Part shown: one piece after another, positions 14,201 to 25,294 of the stretch
Layout of the letters: each line of letters opens with the position of its first letter
How positions within the stretch are numbered: the first letter of the stretch is position 1
Assembly: GCA_012274445.1 (NCBI GenBank)
Contig: JAAROD010000044.1
Location: forward strand, 682,001 to 746,000
Direction: 5' to 3'
DNA length: 64,000 nucleotides
Origin: Sclerotiophoma versabilis
Lineage: Eukaryota; Ascomycota; Dothideomycetes; Pleosporales; Didymellaceae
Notes under the pieces: generated by a model
What the model was told of the DNA's origin: nothing
Database searches by the model: none
The model's input: the letters and a program-made list of their open reading frames with translations, nothing else
Position numbers and translations under genes: made by a program

Positions 14201-14205
14201 CTAAG

Positions 14206-16029
14206 AAGTAGTAACTCTAATTTTATAACTATAGTTTAAGGCCTTTAAAGTCTTAAACCTTAGTTTTTAATATTTCTATAGTATATATAAACTAGAAATA
14301 TAAGTCTTTATACTAATTCTATAAGTAGTAGATTTAGAATTCTCTTACTATAGAAGCTAACCTCTCTAAAGAGCTCTTATTTAATAAGGTTAAGGCTACT
14401 ACTAAAAATATAGTACTTATCCTTTATACTTTATAGAATTATACTACTAATTTAAGTATAGATACTAAGACTTAAGTTACTTTCTATACTAATATACTTC
14501 TTACTATAATAGGTAGCTTTAGACCTAGATACCTAGGTAAGATATAATATAGAAATATAGCCTTATTAGTAATATAGAACCTCTATAACTATATAAAGAA
14601 GAAGCTTATTATAACCTTAACTATAAAAATAAATAAAGTTAAAGAGTCTCTATTATTAAGTAAGATTAATAAGTAAGTAGAGATCTAAGTCTTACTTTAA
14701 TATAGTACTATTACTAAACTACTATAGAGTTACCTTCTTAGTTTTAATTATTTCTTTTCTACTAGTATATCTTATACAGCTAGTTATTACTATAGTAATT
14801 TATAATAATACTTTTAAGGTAGAGTACTTAAATAAAAGAAAGGTTATAAATTAATCTAATCTTAGAGATATTAATTATATTATATTATAATAGAAGGTAG
14901 ATATATTAGAAAAGATAATATTTAAATTATTCTATAAGAGGGTTAGAATTATCTAGTATTAGATATATTAGCTAGTAGGCTTTAGAATACTACTCTAACT
15001 TTATATATTATAGGTTAGAATAGCTGTATGTTTAGATAAGAACTATAAGTTTTTTCTAAGTCTAATTTACTTCTTTACTAATCTATTAGCACTCTTTTTC
15101 TATATACTTAGTAATTTTATCTTAAAGTATATAACTACTATTTTTATAAAGTCTTATTAGATAAATTAGCTCTATAAAAATCTTATAGATACTACTTTTA
15201 GTAATTATATTAAATTTAAAAAGACTTTATTTATATCTTTAAGAAATATTTATCTTATAAAGAACTCTAATATACTTTATAAGCTAGAACTAGATAATTA
15301 GATTAAATTTAATAAGTATATAGATATAACTAAACTATCTAAAGCTATTTTACTAGCTTAGATTAATAGTAATAATTTCTTTAAAATACTAAAGTTAAGA
15401 TTAGTAACTCTCTAAAAGAAGTAGAGCTTACTAAAGTTAGTAGATAATAGATATAAATATTTTAATAAAGTAGATTAATCTAGAGTATAGAGACAGTAGC
15501 CTCTTTAGTAGAAGTAACTTATATTACTTCTTATCTAGGTATTATATTTAAGTAAAAGCTATGCCTAGGTAGTATATTAGCTACTACTATACTATAATTA
15601 ATAGTAGAGCGCTTCTAAAGGTAAAGATTCTAAGTAATATATATATTTATTAGTTATATATCTTAAAAGAATTCTAAAAGTAAAGCTAGATATCTAGAAG
15701 AAAGATATATATATTATAGAAGAAGATATTATAAAAGCTATTACGTAATAAAGCGTGTAGATTACTACTATAGAGCTTTTTTCTTACTTCTATACTCTAA
15801 TTAGGTTACTCTAGTACCTAACTACTAGGCAGCTCTATAGGAGCTTAAAGGCTTACTTAATAAGGTTATAAGACTAAGTAGGTTCTTAGAAGCCTATAAG
15901 CTTATTAGCTAAAATTATATAACCTCTAGATTCTCTTTATATATAATTAATATTTTAGATATAGATTAGATAGTACTAATTAAATACTATTAATTACCTA
16001 AGTATATTTCTATAAGCTCTATTATAAGA
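14206..16029 (+). repeat. RIP-degraded former coding relic
   Basis: The plus strand reads as a frame of more than 1 kb from about 14206 when TAA/TAG are taken as mutated Gln/Trp codons; TGA is nearly absent, as RIP predicts. A stretch near 14.4-14.65 kb reads FRPRYLGKIQYRNIALLVI followed by lysine-rich beta-like segments. This faintly recalls the DUF3435/FluG-type tyrosine recombinases of fungal mobile DNA, but I find no catalytic Arg-His-Arg-Tyr set and do not make the call. It is the right half of the sequence interrupted by Gypsy element 1. Confidence 0.45.
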
Positions 16030-17636
16030 ACTAATACTCTATAGAGTAGATTTATATTTAGAAAGACTTATTAGATAACTTAAATACTATAAAGAATATT
16101 ATAGGTAAAGTTAAGAAGAGGCTTAAGATACTACTCTGCACTAGTAATAAGGCACTACTATAGTTTGCGTAGCTAAAGAATATTACTAAGCTTTATATTA
16201 TTATTTAATAAGTTATAGCTCTTATTAAGTTCTACTAACGTATAATAAACTATAACTTTAAGAAGATTAAGTTAGAAGCTATCTTATTACTAAACGCTCT
16301 TAACTCGCTGCTATCTACTAACAGCAGTTCTAGTTAGTTAAAGTATACTAATATAAATTATATCTAGTTATAATAGTGCTGTAATAAGGGTCTAGAACTG
16401 TTTAAGGAGCGCTAGAAGAAGCTCTTTAAGGAATTTAAGAATGCTAATAAGGTTAATCCTAGTAAGATCTTAGAGCTCTACAACACTATAAAGTTTAACG
16501 CTCTATATAACTAACTATTTCTTAAGTAGGTTTTTACTTCTAATAACAGCTTTATTAATAAAGACGTAGTAGTAGACACTACTAAGCAAAAGACAACAGA
16601 AAAGCTACTAACCCCTAAGGTTAAGCCAGAAGCTAAGGAAGGCAGCCTTAAGAAGCACTACAGCATTGCCTGTTGCATAGGCTTTAGGCAACTATCTAAG
16701 ATTACTATAAAGCCTGCTGCCCTGCTATCCTACGTGAATAAGTTATACTTTAAGCTCTATACTAGTATAGGCAACGCTGCATCTAAGGCGTAGATAGACG
16801 CTCGTCTAGTTAAGCTGCATAAGATGTACTATCTGTACAAGGTTCTGTTTAACTATATTAGTATATAAGAGTATAGTATTAAGTTAGAAGAGAAGCTAGA
16901 GATTAGTCTACTTACTTCTCTGCCTTTGCTAAAGGAGATTGTTAGAGACCTTAAAGAACTGCAAGCATCTAATACACTAAAATGTTTCTTCTACTTTACT
17001 AAAGAGTTGTATATCTACACGCTCCTTAATTGCATCCTTAAGGGCGGCATTAAGACTAAGATTAAGCGTAATGCTATCCCTAAGCTTAACTACCTGTTGC
17101 AGATTAACTTTAAGCTCTACAAGTCTAAAAACGCAAGCACAGACAACGCACTGCACACATTCAACTACAGCATCTGCATCACGCTGTTGCTGGGCTGCCA
17201 CGCCTTTACACCACTTAACGTCCAGCTTAATTTGCGCCACATGATTGGCTTCTTGCCCTGCTGCAGCTTAACTGCGCATTAGGACTAGAAAGAGGTCCTT
17301 GAGACGCTGCGGGCGAAATTCCACACGTACGTTGATCTCAACTTCACTGAAAAACGTCGTCTTCATGAACTCATCTCGCTAACAATCCCCAGTGTCAAGC
17401 TCCCCAAATCCTTCGTCGCCATCGATCTCTCCAAGAAAGAGGCATTTGAAAGGCGCATCAACAATAACGGCATTGGAGGTGGAAGCGGCAACGGAGCCGC
17501 TCAGAAGAAAGATACCGCCGAGTCCGAGTCTGCGCAGCGCGGGAGGAGCGAGGAGCGTCGCGCTTCGGGTAACCCGGCTGCGGAGGCGGATGTACCGCCT
17601 GTCGAGGAGCTGCCGTCGTCGGTTTTGAGTGAGTAG
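16030..17636 (+). pseudogene. C-terminal part of Vip1/PPIP5K kinase gene, RIP-damaged
   Basis: The plus strand matches the C-terminal histidine-phosphatase half of Vip1/Asp1/PPIP5K proteins, bifunctional enzymes that make and remove inositol pyrophosphates. Landmarks in order: KDLLD, KVKKRLKILLR near 16.1 kb; QFAWPKN; CCNKGLELFKER; LYNTIKFNALYN; IDARLVKLHKMYYLYKVLFN; LLKEIVRDLKELQAS; KELYIYTLLNCIL near 17.01 kb (family KESHIYTLLN); NYSICITLLLGCHAFTPLNV; then ETLRAKFHT. A 66-nt intron is kept (17327-17392, GTACGT..CCCAG) and joins KFHT to VKLPKSF. TAG stops replace Gln or Trp codons, for example two near 17280-17295. The key His of the KESH motif is Tyr. The catalytic kinase half is missing or unreadable. 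Damage is heavy at the 5' end and light at the 3' end. The retained intron shows a DNA-level copy or the original locus, not a retrocopy. Confidence 0.8.
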
Positions 17637-17914
17637 GAAGGTGTCTTGGGCGAGGGTTGTTGTGTTGTATAGAGTGTTGCGTTGCATAGGGTGTTGCTTT
17701 TATAGGCGGTATTAGACAAAGGGCCCCCAAAGGCGTTTACACGTGGGTAGAGGGTGTATTATCAACATGGAAAAAGGGTCAGGACATGGCATGGCTTGGT
17801 TGGGATTAGAGGATGCATTCGCGTTAGACCTGGGAGGGAAGCACTGCTCGAATTCCCGCTTTTGTACTTATTGTTGTAGAGCACTCAGACAGATACGCTA
17901 ATACTTTGTCTACA

Positions 17915-19913
17915 TTACTTGCTACTACTGCTGCTACTAATCAACCCTGGCAGCCGTGTCTGCGTATAAGCCAACACCTCATCTACAGCGCCGACAAACT
18001 CGACATAGCAGTCCGGTCGTACTAGGACGGCATAGTCTTCGCCTCGCTTGATGTACGAGCACCCAAAGACGGATACATCCTCGTCCACCACCGCATCTTC
18101 CTCCACCTCGACTGCGTCTCCGTCGCGCTTCAGTACACCCACGCCCCTGGCTTTCAAGGCCGTCAGTCTGATGATTGTCGCAAATTGCGAGTTGAGAACC
18201 GTGACGCGTTTCGTCTTCGCACTCGCACCCGCAAGCACAAGTATATACCGCCCGTACACGAGCTTCTGGTACAACCGCACCGCGGCGCCCGTCCGCCCGT
18301 CCGCGAGCCAGAGGTCGGGCGCACGGTGTCCTGCGGTCCAGACGCTGTGGTGCGAGGTGCGGATAAGGGGGGACTTGGAGTCAGATTCGTCCTCGACCCC
18401 GTCCTCAACCTCGACCTTGACCTCGTCCTCGCGACCAGCATACTGCACCCCCATCCCCGTGATGAAGCCCGCGTTCCGCTCAATCAACTCCACATACCCC
18501 TTCGCATCGGAGCGGGTGCTGCGGACCAGTTTGGCCGCGACGTCGATGACGCCTTTTGCGGTGGTGCGGCGCTCGACGTCGTAGCTGGCGAGCAGGGCGT
18601 GGGTCGTCGATGCCGGAAGCGAGGGGGAATGGAGCAGGAAATGCAGACGCCAGATTAGACTGAATGCGTCGCTGAGGCCGGTGTTCATGCCCTGGCCGCC
18701 GTTGACGGAGTGCACGTGCGCGGCGTCGCCGGCGAGGATGAAGGGGCCGTTGGGCGTGGGGTGCAGGAAGGTGGTGGCGACGCGTTCTTTGACTGGGAGT
18801 TGGGAGTTAAAATGTGTATGTACAAGAGAGCTTGACGAACTCACTTTCAAACTGGCTGAACCATTCCACGTGCGTGAATTCCACCGCGTGCGGCGCCATG
18901 TGTCGCCGAATCGAGGCCTCCGTCTTCTCCTGCGTGACGTCGCCGTCGAGCAGGACGTAGAAGCGCTGCATGCCGCGCTCACTGCACCAGATCGTGTTAG
19001 CCGCCCGATCATGTTATTCGGCATTGTTACACGCACCGTGGAATCCATGCCATCCTCGACTCGCCGTCTACTTGCAGAGTCACAATCTCGCGGGTGATGG
19101 GAAACGTGCTGTCGATCCAGCAGTCGAGCACGGCCCAGACCATGTTGGGCTTTGTGCCTTCCCAGCCTATGTTCAGCGAGTTCCTCACGAAGCTGCGGGC
19201 GCCGTCGGCGGCGAGACAGTATTTTGCTCGGAGCGTACGCTTTGCCGTCTCTACGGTCACGCTGAGCGGGGACGTCGTGTGGGAGAACGAGAGCGCCGGT
19301 TCGCTGTAGGAAATCGGGACGTCGAGGTGTGAGACGAGGTGGCGCTCGATGAATGGCTGGCCGATCATGAGGAGGTTGTTGTAGAAAGTGTGCGGGATGC
19401 TATTCCACCACTTGCTCTGTCGGCTTGTGAACTCTCCATCTGCGTATGTTGTACTTGCTTTCGAATATATCAATACAATAAGAACTCGTGAGCGTTGTCT
19501 GCAAGAACTTACTGTTACATTTCACTCCAGCATTCAGAAGCTCTCCTAGTATCCCTGCGTCTTTCCGCTGCTGTTCACCGTTGCTCGCTACTTCTAGGTA
19601 CTGCTGTGTGCGGGCGGTGATTGCATCTGCGCCACCTACTTCCAGAGGGCCGTCCTTTGCGTCGAGGACACAAACACTGATACCGAGCTGTCGCGCGAGT
19701 AGCGCTGAGAGAAGGCCTGTGGGCCCCGCTGCGGAAGTCAGTATGCGTCTGTTTTTACAGAACTTTTCGTGTCTAAATATATGCAAAGCGACATGGGGAG
19801 TGTGAGTGCTTACCTCCTATGATGACCAGATCGACCTCTTCAACAGGCTTGACTGAGTCTGTAGGAGGTCCATTAGCATGAACGCCGTTGCTGAAGCCCT
19901 CGGGGATGGCCAT
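17915..19913 (-). CDS. FAD-dependent aromatic monooxygenase (phenol hydroxylase type)
   Basis: Predicted 583-residue flavoprotein of the PheA/TfdB class, which hydroxylate aromatic rings with NAD(P)H and O2. Exons on the minus strand: 19913-19814, 19728-19513, 19457-19037, 18981-18845, 18792-17915; the four introns (52-85 nt) have GT..AG ends and keep one frame to TAA. The N-terminus carries the dinucleotide-binding GAGPTG after VDLVII (first splice falls inside it), the DG motif LAADGARS in exon 3 and the GD motif LAGDAAHVHSVNGGQG in exon 5. The last ~190 residues fit the thioredoxin-like C-terminal domain of the phenol hydroxylase family, followed by a serine-rich end. It lies beside an MFS gene and an isocyanide synthase, suggesting a tailoring step on an aromatic product. 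The substrate cannot be told. Confidence 0.85.
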
Positions 19914-20761
19914 GGTGGATTGAGAGAAGTGAAATGCTCAAAATCCCAGCTTCAACGTATCTCAAATTGCTCTGAGGAGTGTTTGAATGTCAAGTGCTCA
20001 ATATACTCAAAAGCCGGACGTGGACTCTCAGCAAGCCTCAATCTTTCAAACGCCGAACATTTCTGGACCCACGTATACTACCTTCACGCGTCATGGTCCT
20101 CTGAAGCTACGGCGGAGCATTTCCGCTGCTCACCTGGCCTGGCATACTCTATCGGACCCGAGTCAGGCCCTCCGTCACTCCGTCACTCCGTCAAGCATCC
20201 GGGTGCGCAACGTCGCATCGGGTCGAGAATTTGCAGCCGTGCCTGAAGGATGGCAAACTTGAACTGCCGACAGTATCCACGATCTGAGAAGAGCAGTTCG
20301 GCCGGCATATCTTTGTAGTATCAGGCCGTAACAGGTAGGTCGGACCCACAGTCTTGGCAAACAACATTGCTTTGCCGGAGATTGTCCGGCATCAGGGAAC
20401 GCGAGTGGAGGTGTGGTCGTCTAGCCTCGATTGTTTTCTGCAGGGTAAGTAGCACGTTCTATCTGGTGGGATTGAGTTATCGGCGGTGCATGCTCGATGC
20501 GGAGATTTGTAATGTGCTAATACGAAAGGGTGGAGAAGACCGGTTCGGGCCGAACTGCAGCGCGTGGCAAGCGTTGCGTTCGCCCAGGGAGGTGGCCTTG
20601 GCAAGATGGGTCCGAATATGTGTTCGTCTCCATTAGAGTGTTGAGGCTGGTGAAGGAGAGGTTATCGAGATGCGAACCTCGCGAGTCGTAGAAAAATTCT
20701 CACATCCAGCACGCCACCCTCGTGAGGCCGGGAGTCGCTCCTATTGTATCTAGTCTTACTC
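19914..20761. other. Intergenic, monooxygenase promoter side
   Basis: No gene is supported. Short open frames lack homology-like features and splice signals. There is a small CGTCACTC tandem near 20170-20190. The part nearest 19914 is the promoter of the FAD monooxygenase. Confidence 0.5.
19935..20000 (-). promoter_or_regulatory. Two TGCTCA words upstream of monooxygenase
   Basis: ATGCTCA at 19934-19940 and GTGCTCA at 19994-20000 lie 22-87 bases upstream of the monooxygenase start. They resemble the core of copper-starvation elements bound by Mac1/MacA regulators (TTTGCTCA in yeast, TGTGCTCA in Aspergillus). A 6-base core arises easily by chance, so this is a hint only. Confidence 0.25.
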
Positions 20762-22059
20762 TCAAGGTCCGGGCCGTTGCGAAGTCTTCTTCCGACGGAC
20801 GCTCAATGTCCAGCAAACCGCCAGTAGACAACCGCCTACAATGTTGAAAATCGCGCAGTAAGTCGCAAGGCCTTTCCAGCCAGATCCAGTATCCCGTTGT
20901 ATAGCACCAGCAACGGGGTTGCCAATCAAGCTTGCGACTGCATTTCCTGCGAACAAAACTCCAATCCTTCCTCCGAGGGTACTCATATCCGGAGTCAGGG
21001 TCGCTGCGCTGGCTGGGATGAGGCTGATAACGCTCCCACTCACAAAGCCATATGCGACAACCCAGACGACCAGCCCGGCAAGAGACGTCTTGATGTACGT
21101 CCAACCAGCTGCTAGGGCACCACAAGTAATTGCCGCTAGAGCTTGAGTAAGTATTGGACCCGATACGAACTTGTCGGCGATAAAGTTCGGGATGATCCGA
21201 CCGACTAATCCACCAGCGTTCATGATGCTGATTAAATAATAAGCGCTCATACCACTCGTCGGGAATGCGACATCGCGCACCCAGGCGCTGATGTAGAAGT
21301 ACGGAATGTAGATGCCGGCAAAGGTGAAGAAAACGCCTGCAATGAACAGGGCATACGCAACATCTTTCAAGCAACTGAACTGGTAAAGCGTGCGCTTCGC
21401 CGGATTCTTCGTCAAGTCGGAACGTTGGCGAATGAGTAGGCCTCCAATGCCAGTCGTGACAAGTACAACGAGGGCCGTCGCTCGCATAGCCCAGCTGAAT
21501 CCCACCAGAGCAAGGAGCCGTCGCGTAAGGATCGGATACACAATTCCACCGAGGGAGGCACCCGTGTTGGCGAGACCGACGGCGAGAGCACGATTCTGTG
21601 TGAAGTACGTGGGCACAATTGCTGTGGAGGGAACGAGAAGCAAGCTCATACCCAGGCCTGAGAGGATGCCCTGCGACAGCAGCACTTGATAATACACAGG
21701 CCGGTGTGTGCTCGTGAACTCTCCACTGAAAGATGTGAACAGCAATCCAAGAGTAACTAGCGCGCAGCCGGTGAACGACATCAACTGTGCGTGTCCTCTG
21801 TCAACGAAGGATCCGGTTGCAGAGCCACAAGCTAGCAACAGGAAAGTCTGGAGGGATCCGATCCATGAGATTGAGGAAGGGTTTGACAGAGGAGGTGTGA
21901 ATGAGCTGTAGTACTCTTGGAAGACTCCAAACGCATTAATGAGTCCCCTATGCGCAGGTTAGCTGGGAGCATGTTGGAATCTAGATAGACTGACCATGAG
22001 TTGAACATAAGGAAGCAGCCCGCAATGACTTGGACCCATGGCACGGGTGTGGACGCCAT
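20762..22059 (-). CDS. MFS transporter, monocarboxylate-permease-like
   Basis: Predicted 416-residue polytopic membrane protein of the fungal monocarboxylate-transporter-like MFS group. Exons 22059-21995 and 21947-20762; the 47-nt intron (GTCAGT..CATAG) restores the typical segment FNSWGLINAFGVFQEYYSS of helix 1. Hydrophobic helices follow throughout, with the polar central loop RQRSDLTKNPAKRTLYQF between the two halves and a basic C-terminal tail (VRRKKTSQRPGP). The DGG(W/Y)GW motif usual just before helix 1 in this group is missing; the predicted N-terminus is only MASTPVPW, so either the start is further upstream or this member is short. It is transcribed away from the isocyanide synthase with an 800-bp shared promoter, which fits product export or precursor uptake for that pathway. 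Confidence 0.85.
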
Positions 22060-22859
22060 ATTGACCAGAAATCTGCCGAGAGACTTGCGAGGCTGTTGGC
22101 TACTTAGTTGCCAGCTTACGGTGGACGAAGGTGTTGACCGATTCGGACAAAGCGATTAGGTGGCTGGAATTCGTGGCGTCGAGCAAAATTCTCGGAAACG
22201 CCCGACCACACGACACAGGAGATTGTGAGGATCTACAGACGAGTTTTGTCTGGGTCAGAATCTTAACAGAACTTTCAAATCCATAGTGATGTCGAGGTCC
22301 TGTAGGTAAGCAAAGCGGAATGCACCCGTAGTGTAACCTTACCTATCATGGTCAAAACGCTGTCCACGTTATTGGCTCATCCCGAAGGCTGTAACGATTC
22401 AGGGTGCATGAGATATGCCTGTCGATCATCGCGCACCGGTAGTAGGTACATATCGGGAAATTTGACCGCTGAACCTGGTTTACCAATCTTGGCAACGTAC
22501 TTAGGGTCTTACCCATCGGGACTGGCCGGTGGTCCTCTACTCGGGTCTTCTGGAAGTGGGTGTTCTGTGAATCCTTCGTTGTGGCAAGTCAGGGTTACTT
22601 CCAAGCATGGACGTACTTAGAAGCAAGATTGCGTGGGTGCCGACGGAACGGAGTATGTCACACGGTGATCACGCCCCAACGAGGTCCGTCAAAGCTTGTA
22701 GGGTGTCGGAGGAGACTGGAAAGATTTTGACAGTCTTCTGCTGTCAATAAAGACATAATGCGTGTCCCCAGTCCAGGCTCAACGGCCAAAAGGCAGCGAA
22801 TCCTTAACCAAGGGAATACTCCACTAATCTTCTTTCAAAATCAAGTCGAAGTTTGAAGG
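22060..22859. promoter_or_regulatory. Divergent promoter between MFS and isocyanide synthase
   Basis: 800 bp with no supported gene. GAGCAAA at 22181-22187 is the complement of TTTGCTC, the core of yeast copper-response elements, 122 bases from the MFS start. An ATTGG (reverse CCAAT) occurs near 22371. No clear TATA box. A 90-codon open frame at 22348-22620 looks like chance. Confidence 0.4.
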
Positions 22860-24808
22860 ATGCCTTTGTTGTTCGGCACGAGTGGTCCATTCGCGGAAGA
22901 TAGCAGCTCACGTCATCTCCATGCAGACGTCATGGACACATCCCAGCGCATTCTCGATGTCATCTTACGATACAAGTCTCCTCTCCCGACAGGCGCCCTG
23001 GACCGTACTGAGGAGGGAGCGCTTAAGTTTCTGGCTCTTATCTATCGAGCTGTGAAGAACAGTGAGCCTATTCGCATGGTTCTACCAGCCTTCCCATTCA
23101 AGAGCCCAAACAGCAGTGTCAAGGTTCTGGGGACACTACCGGACAAGGCTGAAGACATCGCTCTGGCGCACCTGAACGGCCTTTGCGCTGCGGTAGATGA
23201 CATCTATCCTCCTGGTGCTGTATTGACGATTGTATCGGATGGATTGGTCTACAATGGTATGTCTGTGTTGATGGCCAGTTGACTTGTCGCTGATTTTCAG
23301 ACCTCCTGGGCGTTCCCGATCATACTGTCTGGACCTACGGTCAGACGCTGCGTCAGCTCACCAAGACAAAGGGCTACACACACATTGAGTTCGCGCGACT
23401 GAAAGACCTCCTTGGTATCGCATCTCTTCGCGACGATATTGACGAGATGACATATGCCGCTATTGCGCCTTCCATCCGTCTTGCCTTGATGCACCGATAT
23501 GGCACCTTCAACTGGGATGCTATCACCAACGACTCCTACGTCAAAGATGATGAGAACAAGCGCCTGACATACTGTGGATACCTGAAGTTCCTCTCGCTGG
23601 ATCTCGCAGACACATATCCCTTCGGACCTGGGCGGACGAAGAGCGCTTTCAAGAGAGGGGTCGAAGTTATTGCAAAGAGCATGCTGAAACGCGGGGAGGC
23701 TTTCGCCAGAGCAGTCCAGGAGAACTTTCCTGACCATGTTCGACTCTCCATTCACCCAAGCACAGGCGAGAACAAAATCTCCATCAACGTCCTGCCCGTC
23801 CAGAAAATAGCTACCCCGTGGCACAGCGCTGTTGCGATCAAGGTCGATGGAACAGTCATTGTAGGACACCGCAAGTCGTTTGAAGATGACGCGAACTTGG
23901 AGCTTGTCTATGAGGCCGGACGGCCAAGCTACTTTCGCGAACGGTCAGAGTTGTACCAATGGAGTAGCTCAGCTACCGTAGAATTTGAGCCGATGTATCC
24001 TTGCGGCATCATGATCCGGCCGTCTAACGAGGCCAAGTCTCTGGCTATCAACGACATTGACGCTCAAAAGGTACGACAACTGGCAGAAGTCAACTCGCCG
24101 GTGGTCCTCCGAGGCTTTGCTCAAACTCGAGACCGAGACGCATATGTCGCAAAGTCGTACGAGATGGGTGTACCTACACCATGGAAGTTCGGTCTGGTAC
24201 TCGAAGTCAAGGATCGCGGAGCAGAAGGCCAGGGTCTGAACAACGTTCTTAGTCAGGAATGGATGCCGTTCCACTTCGATGGCATGTTCAAGACACAAAA
24301 ACACACTCGAGATGACGGCAGCGAATACCTAGTGCCAAATCCTCCACGCTTCCAGTACTTCGCTGCTGTTACACCAAGTCCAAAGAACACCGGATACACG
24401 CTATGGGCAAGCTCAAAGCTTCTGTTTGATCTTCTGCCGGCAGAAAAGTCGCTCAAATATCTTGAATCACTGACTTGGTCGGTGAAGACACCTTCTTTCG
24501 ACGCGTCTGTCATTGACAGCATGCCGCTTGTCGTAACACATCCTTCGACGGGTCGACCTTGCCTGAAATACCACGAGCGATGGCCTCAGGAGAAGACGCG
24601 ATTCGATCCGACAGAAGTGGCTATTGAGAACGGCGACCAGAGTGTATGCGATGTACTGGAATCGTTACTGCATGATCGCAGGGTATGTTACTGGCATTCG
24701 TGGCAGGAGGGTGATCTGGTCATCAGCGACAACATCTCGATGCTGCACACAAGAAGCTCTTTCCAGGCAGGCATCGATCGAGAACTATGGCGTATTCATT
24801 TCGACTAA
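22860..24808 (+). CDS. Isocyanide synthase-dioxygenase fusion (DIT1/PvcA + TauD)
   Basis: Predicted 634-residue cytosolic enzyme that should turn an amino acid (often Tyr or Trp in this family) into an isonitrile, then oxidise it with a 2-oxoglutarate Fe(II) domain. Exons 22860-23256 and 23301-24808; the 44-nt intron (GTATGT..TTCAG) joins VYN-DLLGV. Residues ~20-330 are DIT1/PvcA: VLPAFPFKSPN near 78-88, then the PD..ED.AL..L helix and TIVSDGLVYNDLLGV near 123-138. Residues ~340-634 are TauD/TfdA: the HxD iron ligands are His457 and Asp459 (PFHFDGMF), the distal ligand is His615 in SMLHTRSSF, and Arg626 is 11 residues after it, as in TauD. All catalytic residues are present. The same two-domain layout occurs in known fungal isocyanide synthases. 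It is divergent from the MFS gene and likely the core enzyme of a small cluster. Confidence 0.93.
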
Positions 24809-25294
24809 ACTCTTTCCTTCTTGATGCAATTGCTTGTCTACGTCCGAACAGAGCAAGGCGCACAGTCAGCAGGCATTTTCTGTAGTTGGCGACGTCGAAG
24901 TTGGGGAAGAGGGTTTCCCAAAGTCGAGTTGAGCAGAAGCGGCCGGCAAAGCGGGGCAGGTGGGGCAACAACAGCGATCATTGGTCAATTCCAATTGTCC
25001 ACGCAAGTAGTTTTGTGCTTTGTAGTGATCGAAATCATCAACTAAACTTGCACCAACATGTTTCTCTGATCTCAAGTTTGAACAACGCGTTTATGGTGAG
25101 GCATTGGCCTCGCTGTATACCAAAGATAGCAAAGGCTTCTCAATTGCTACGCGCCCATCAATGCCCGCTCTTCCCATTGGTACCATTTCCTGCAGCCGCG
25201 TCATTTGAAAGTCCCCCTATCCTTGTACTTATATCGATCTTATTAATTCCGGTTGGTGTCAGCTTTGGTGAGCACCCGACAGATCTTGACTAGC
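24809..25294. other. Intergenic, isocyanide synthase 3' side
   Basis: No supported gene. It separates the synthase from the converging broken gene at 25295-25680 and holds both 3' flanks. Confidence 0.5.

Noticed and set aside
14206..15990. Starship captain call
   Set aside because: Only a weak local resemblance; catalytic residues and element ends not found, so kept as a low-interest finding instead of a feature.
16977..17240. Minus-strand 87-codon frame as a gene
   Set aside because: It is antisense to the well-matched Vip1 C-terminal sequence.
17392..17730. Overlapping short frames on both strands as separate genes
   Set aside because: They cover the end of the Vip1 pseudogene and its 3' flank; the plus-strand Vip1 frame after the 66-nt intron explains the region.
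20641..20700. tRNA-like box B word near 20680
   Set aside because: No acceptor or anticodon stem can be drawn around it.
22348..22620. 90-codon frame between MFS and isocyanide synthase as a small gene
   Set aside because: No domain and it lies in the divergent promoter; length is within chance.
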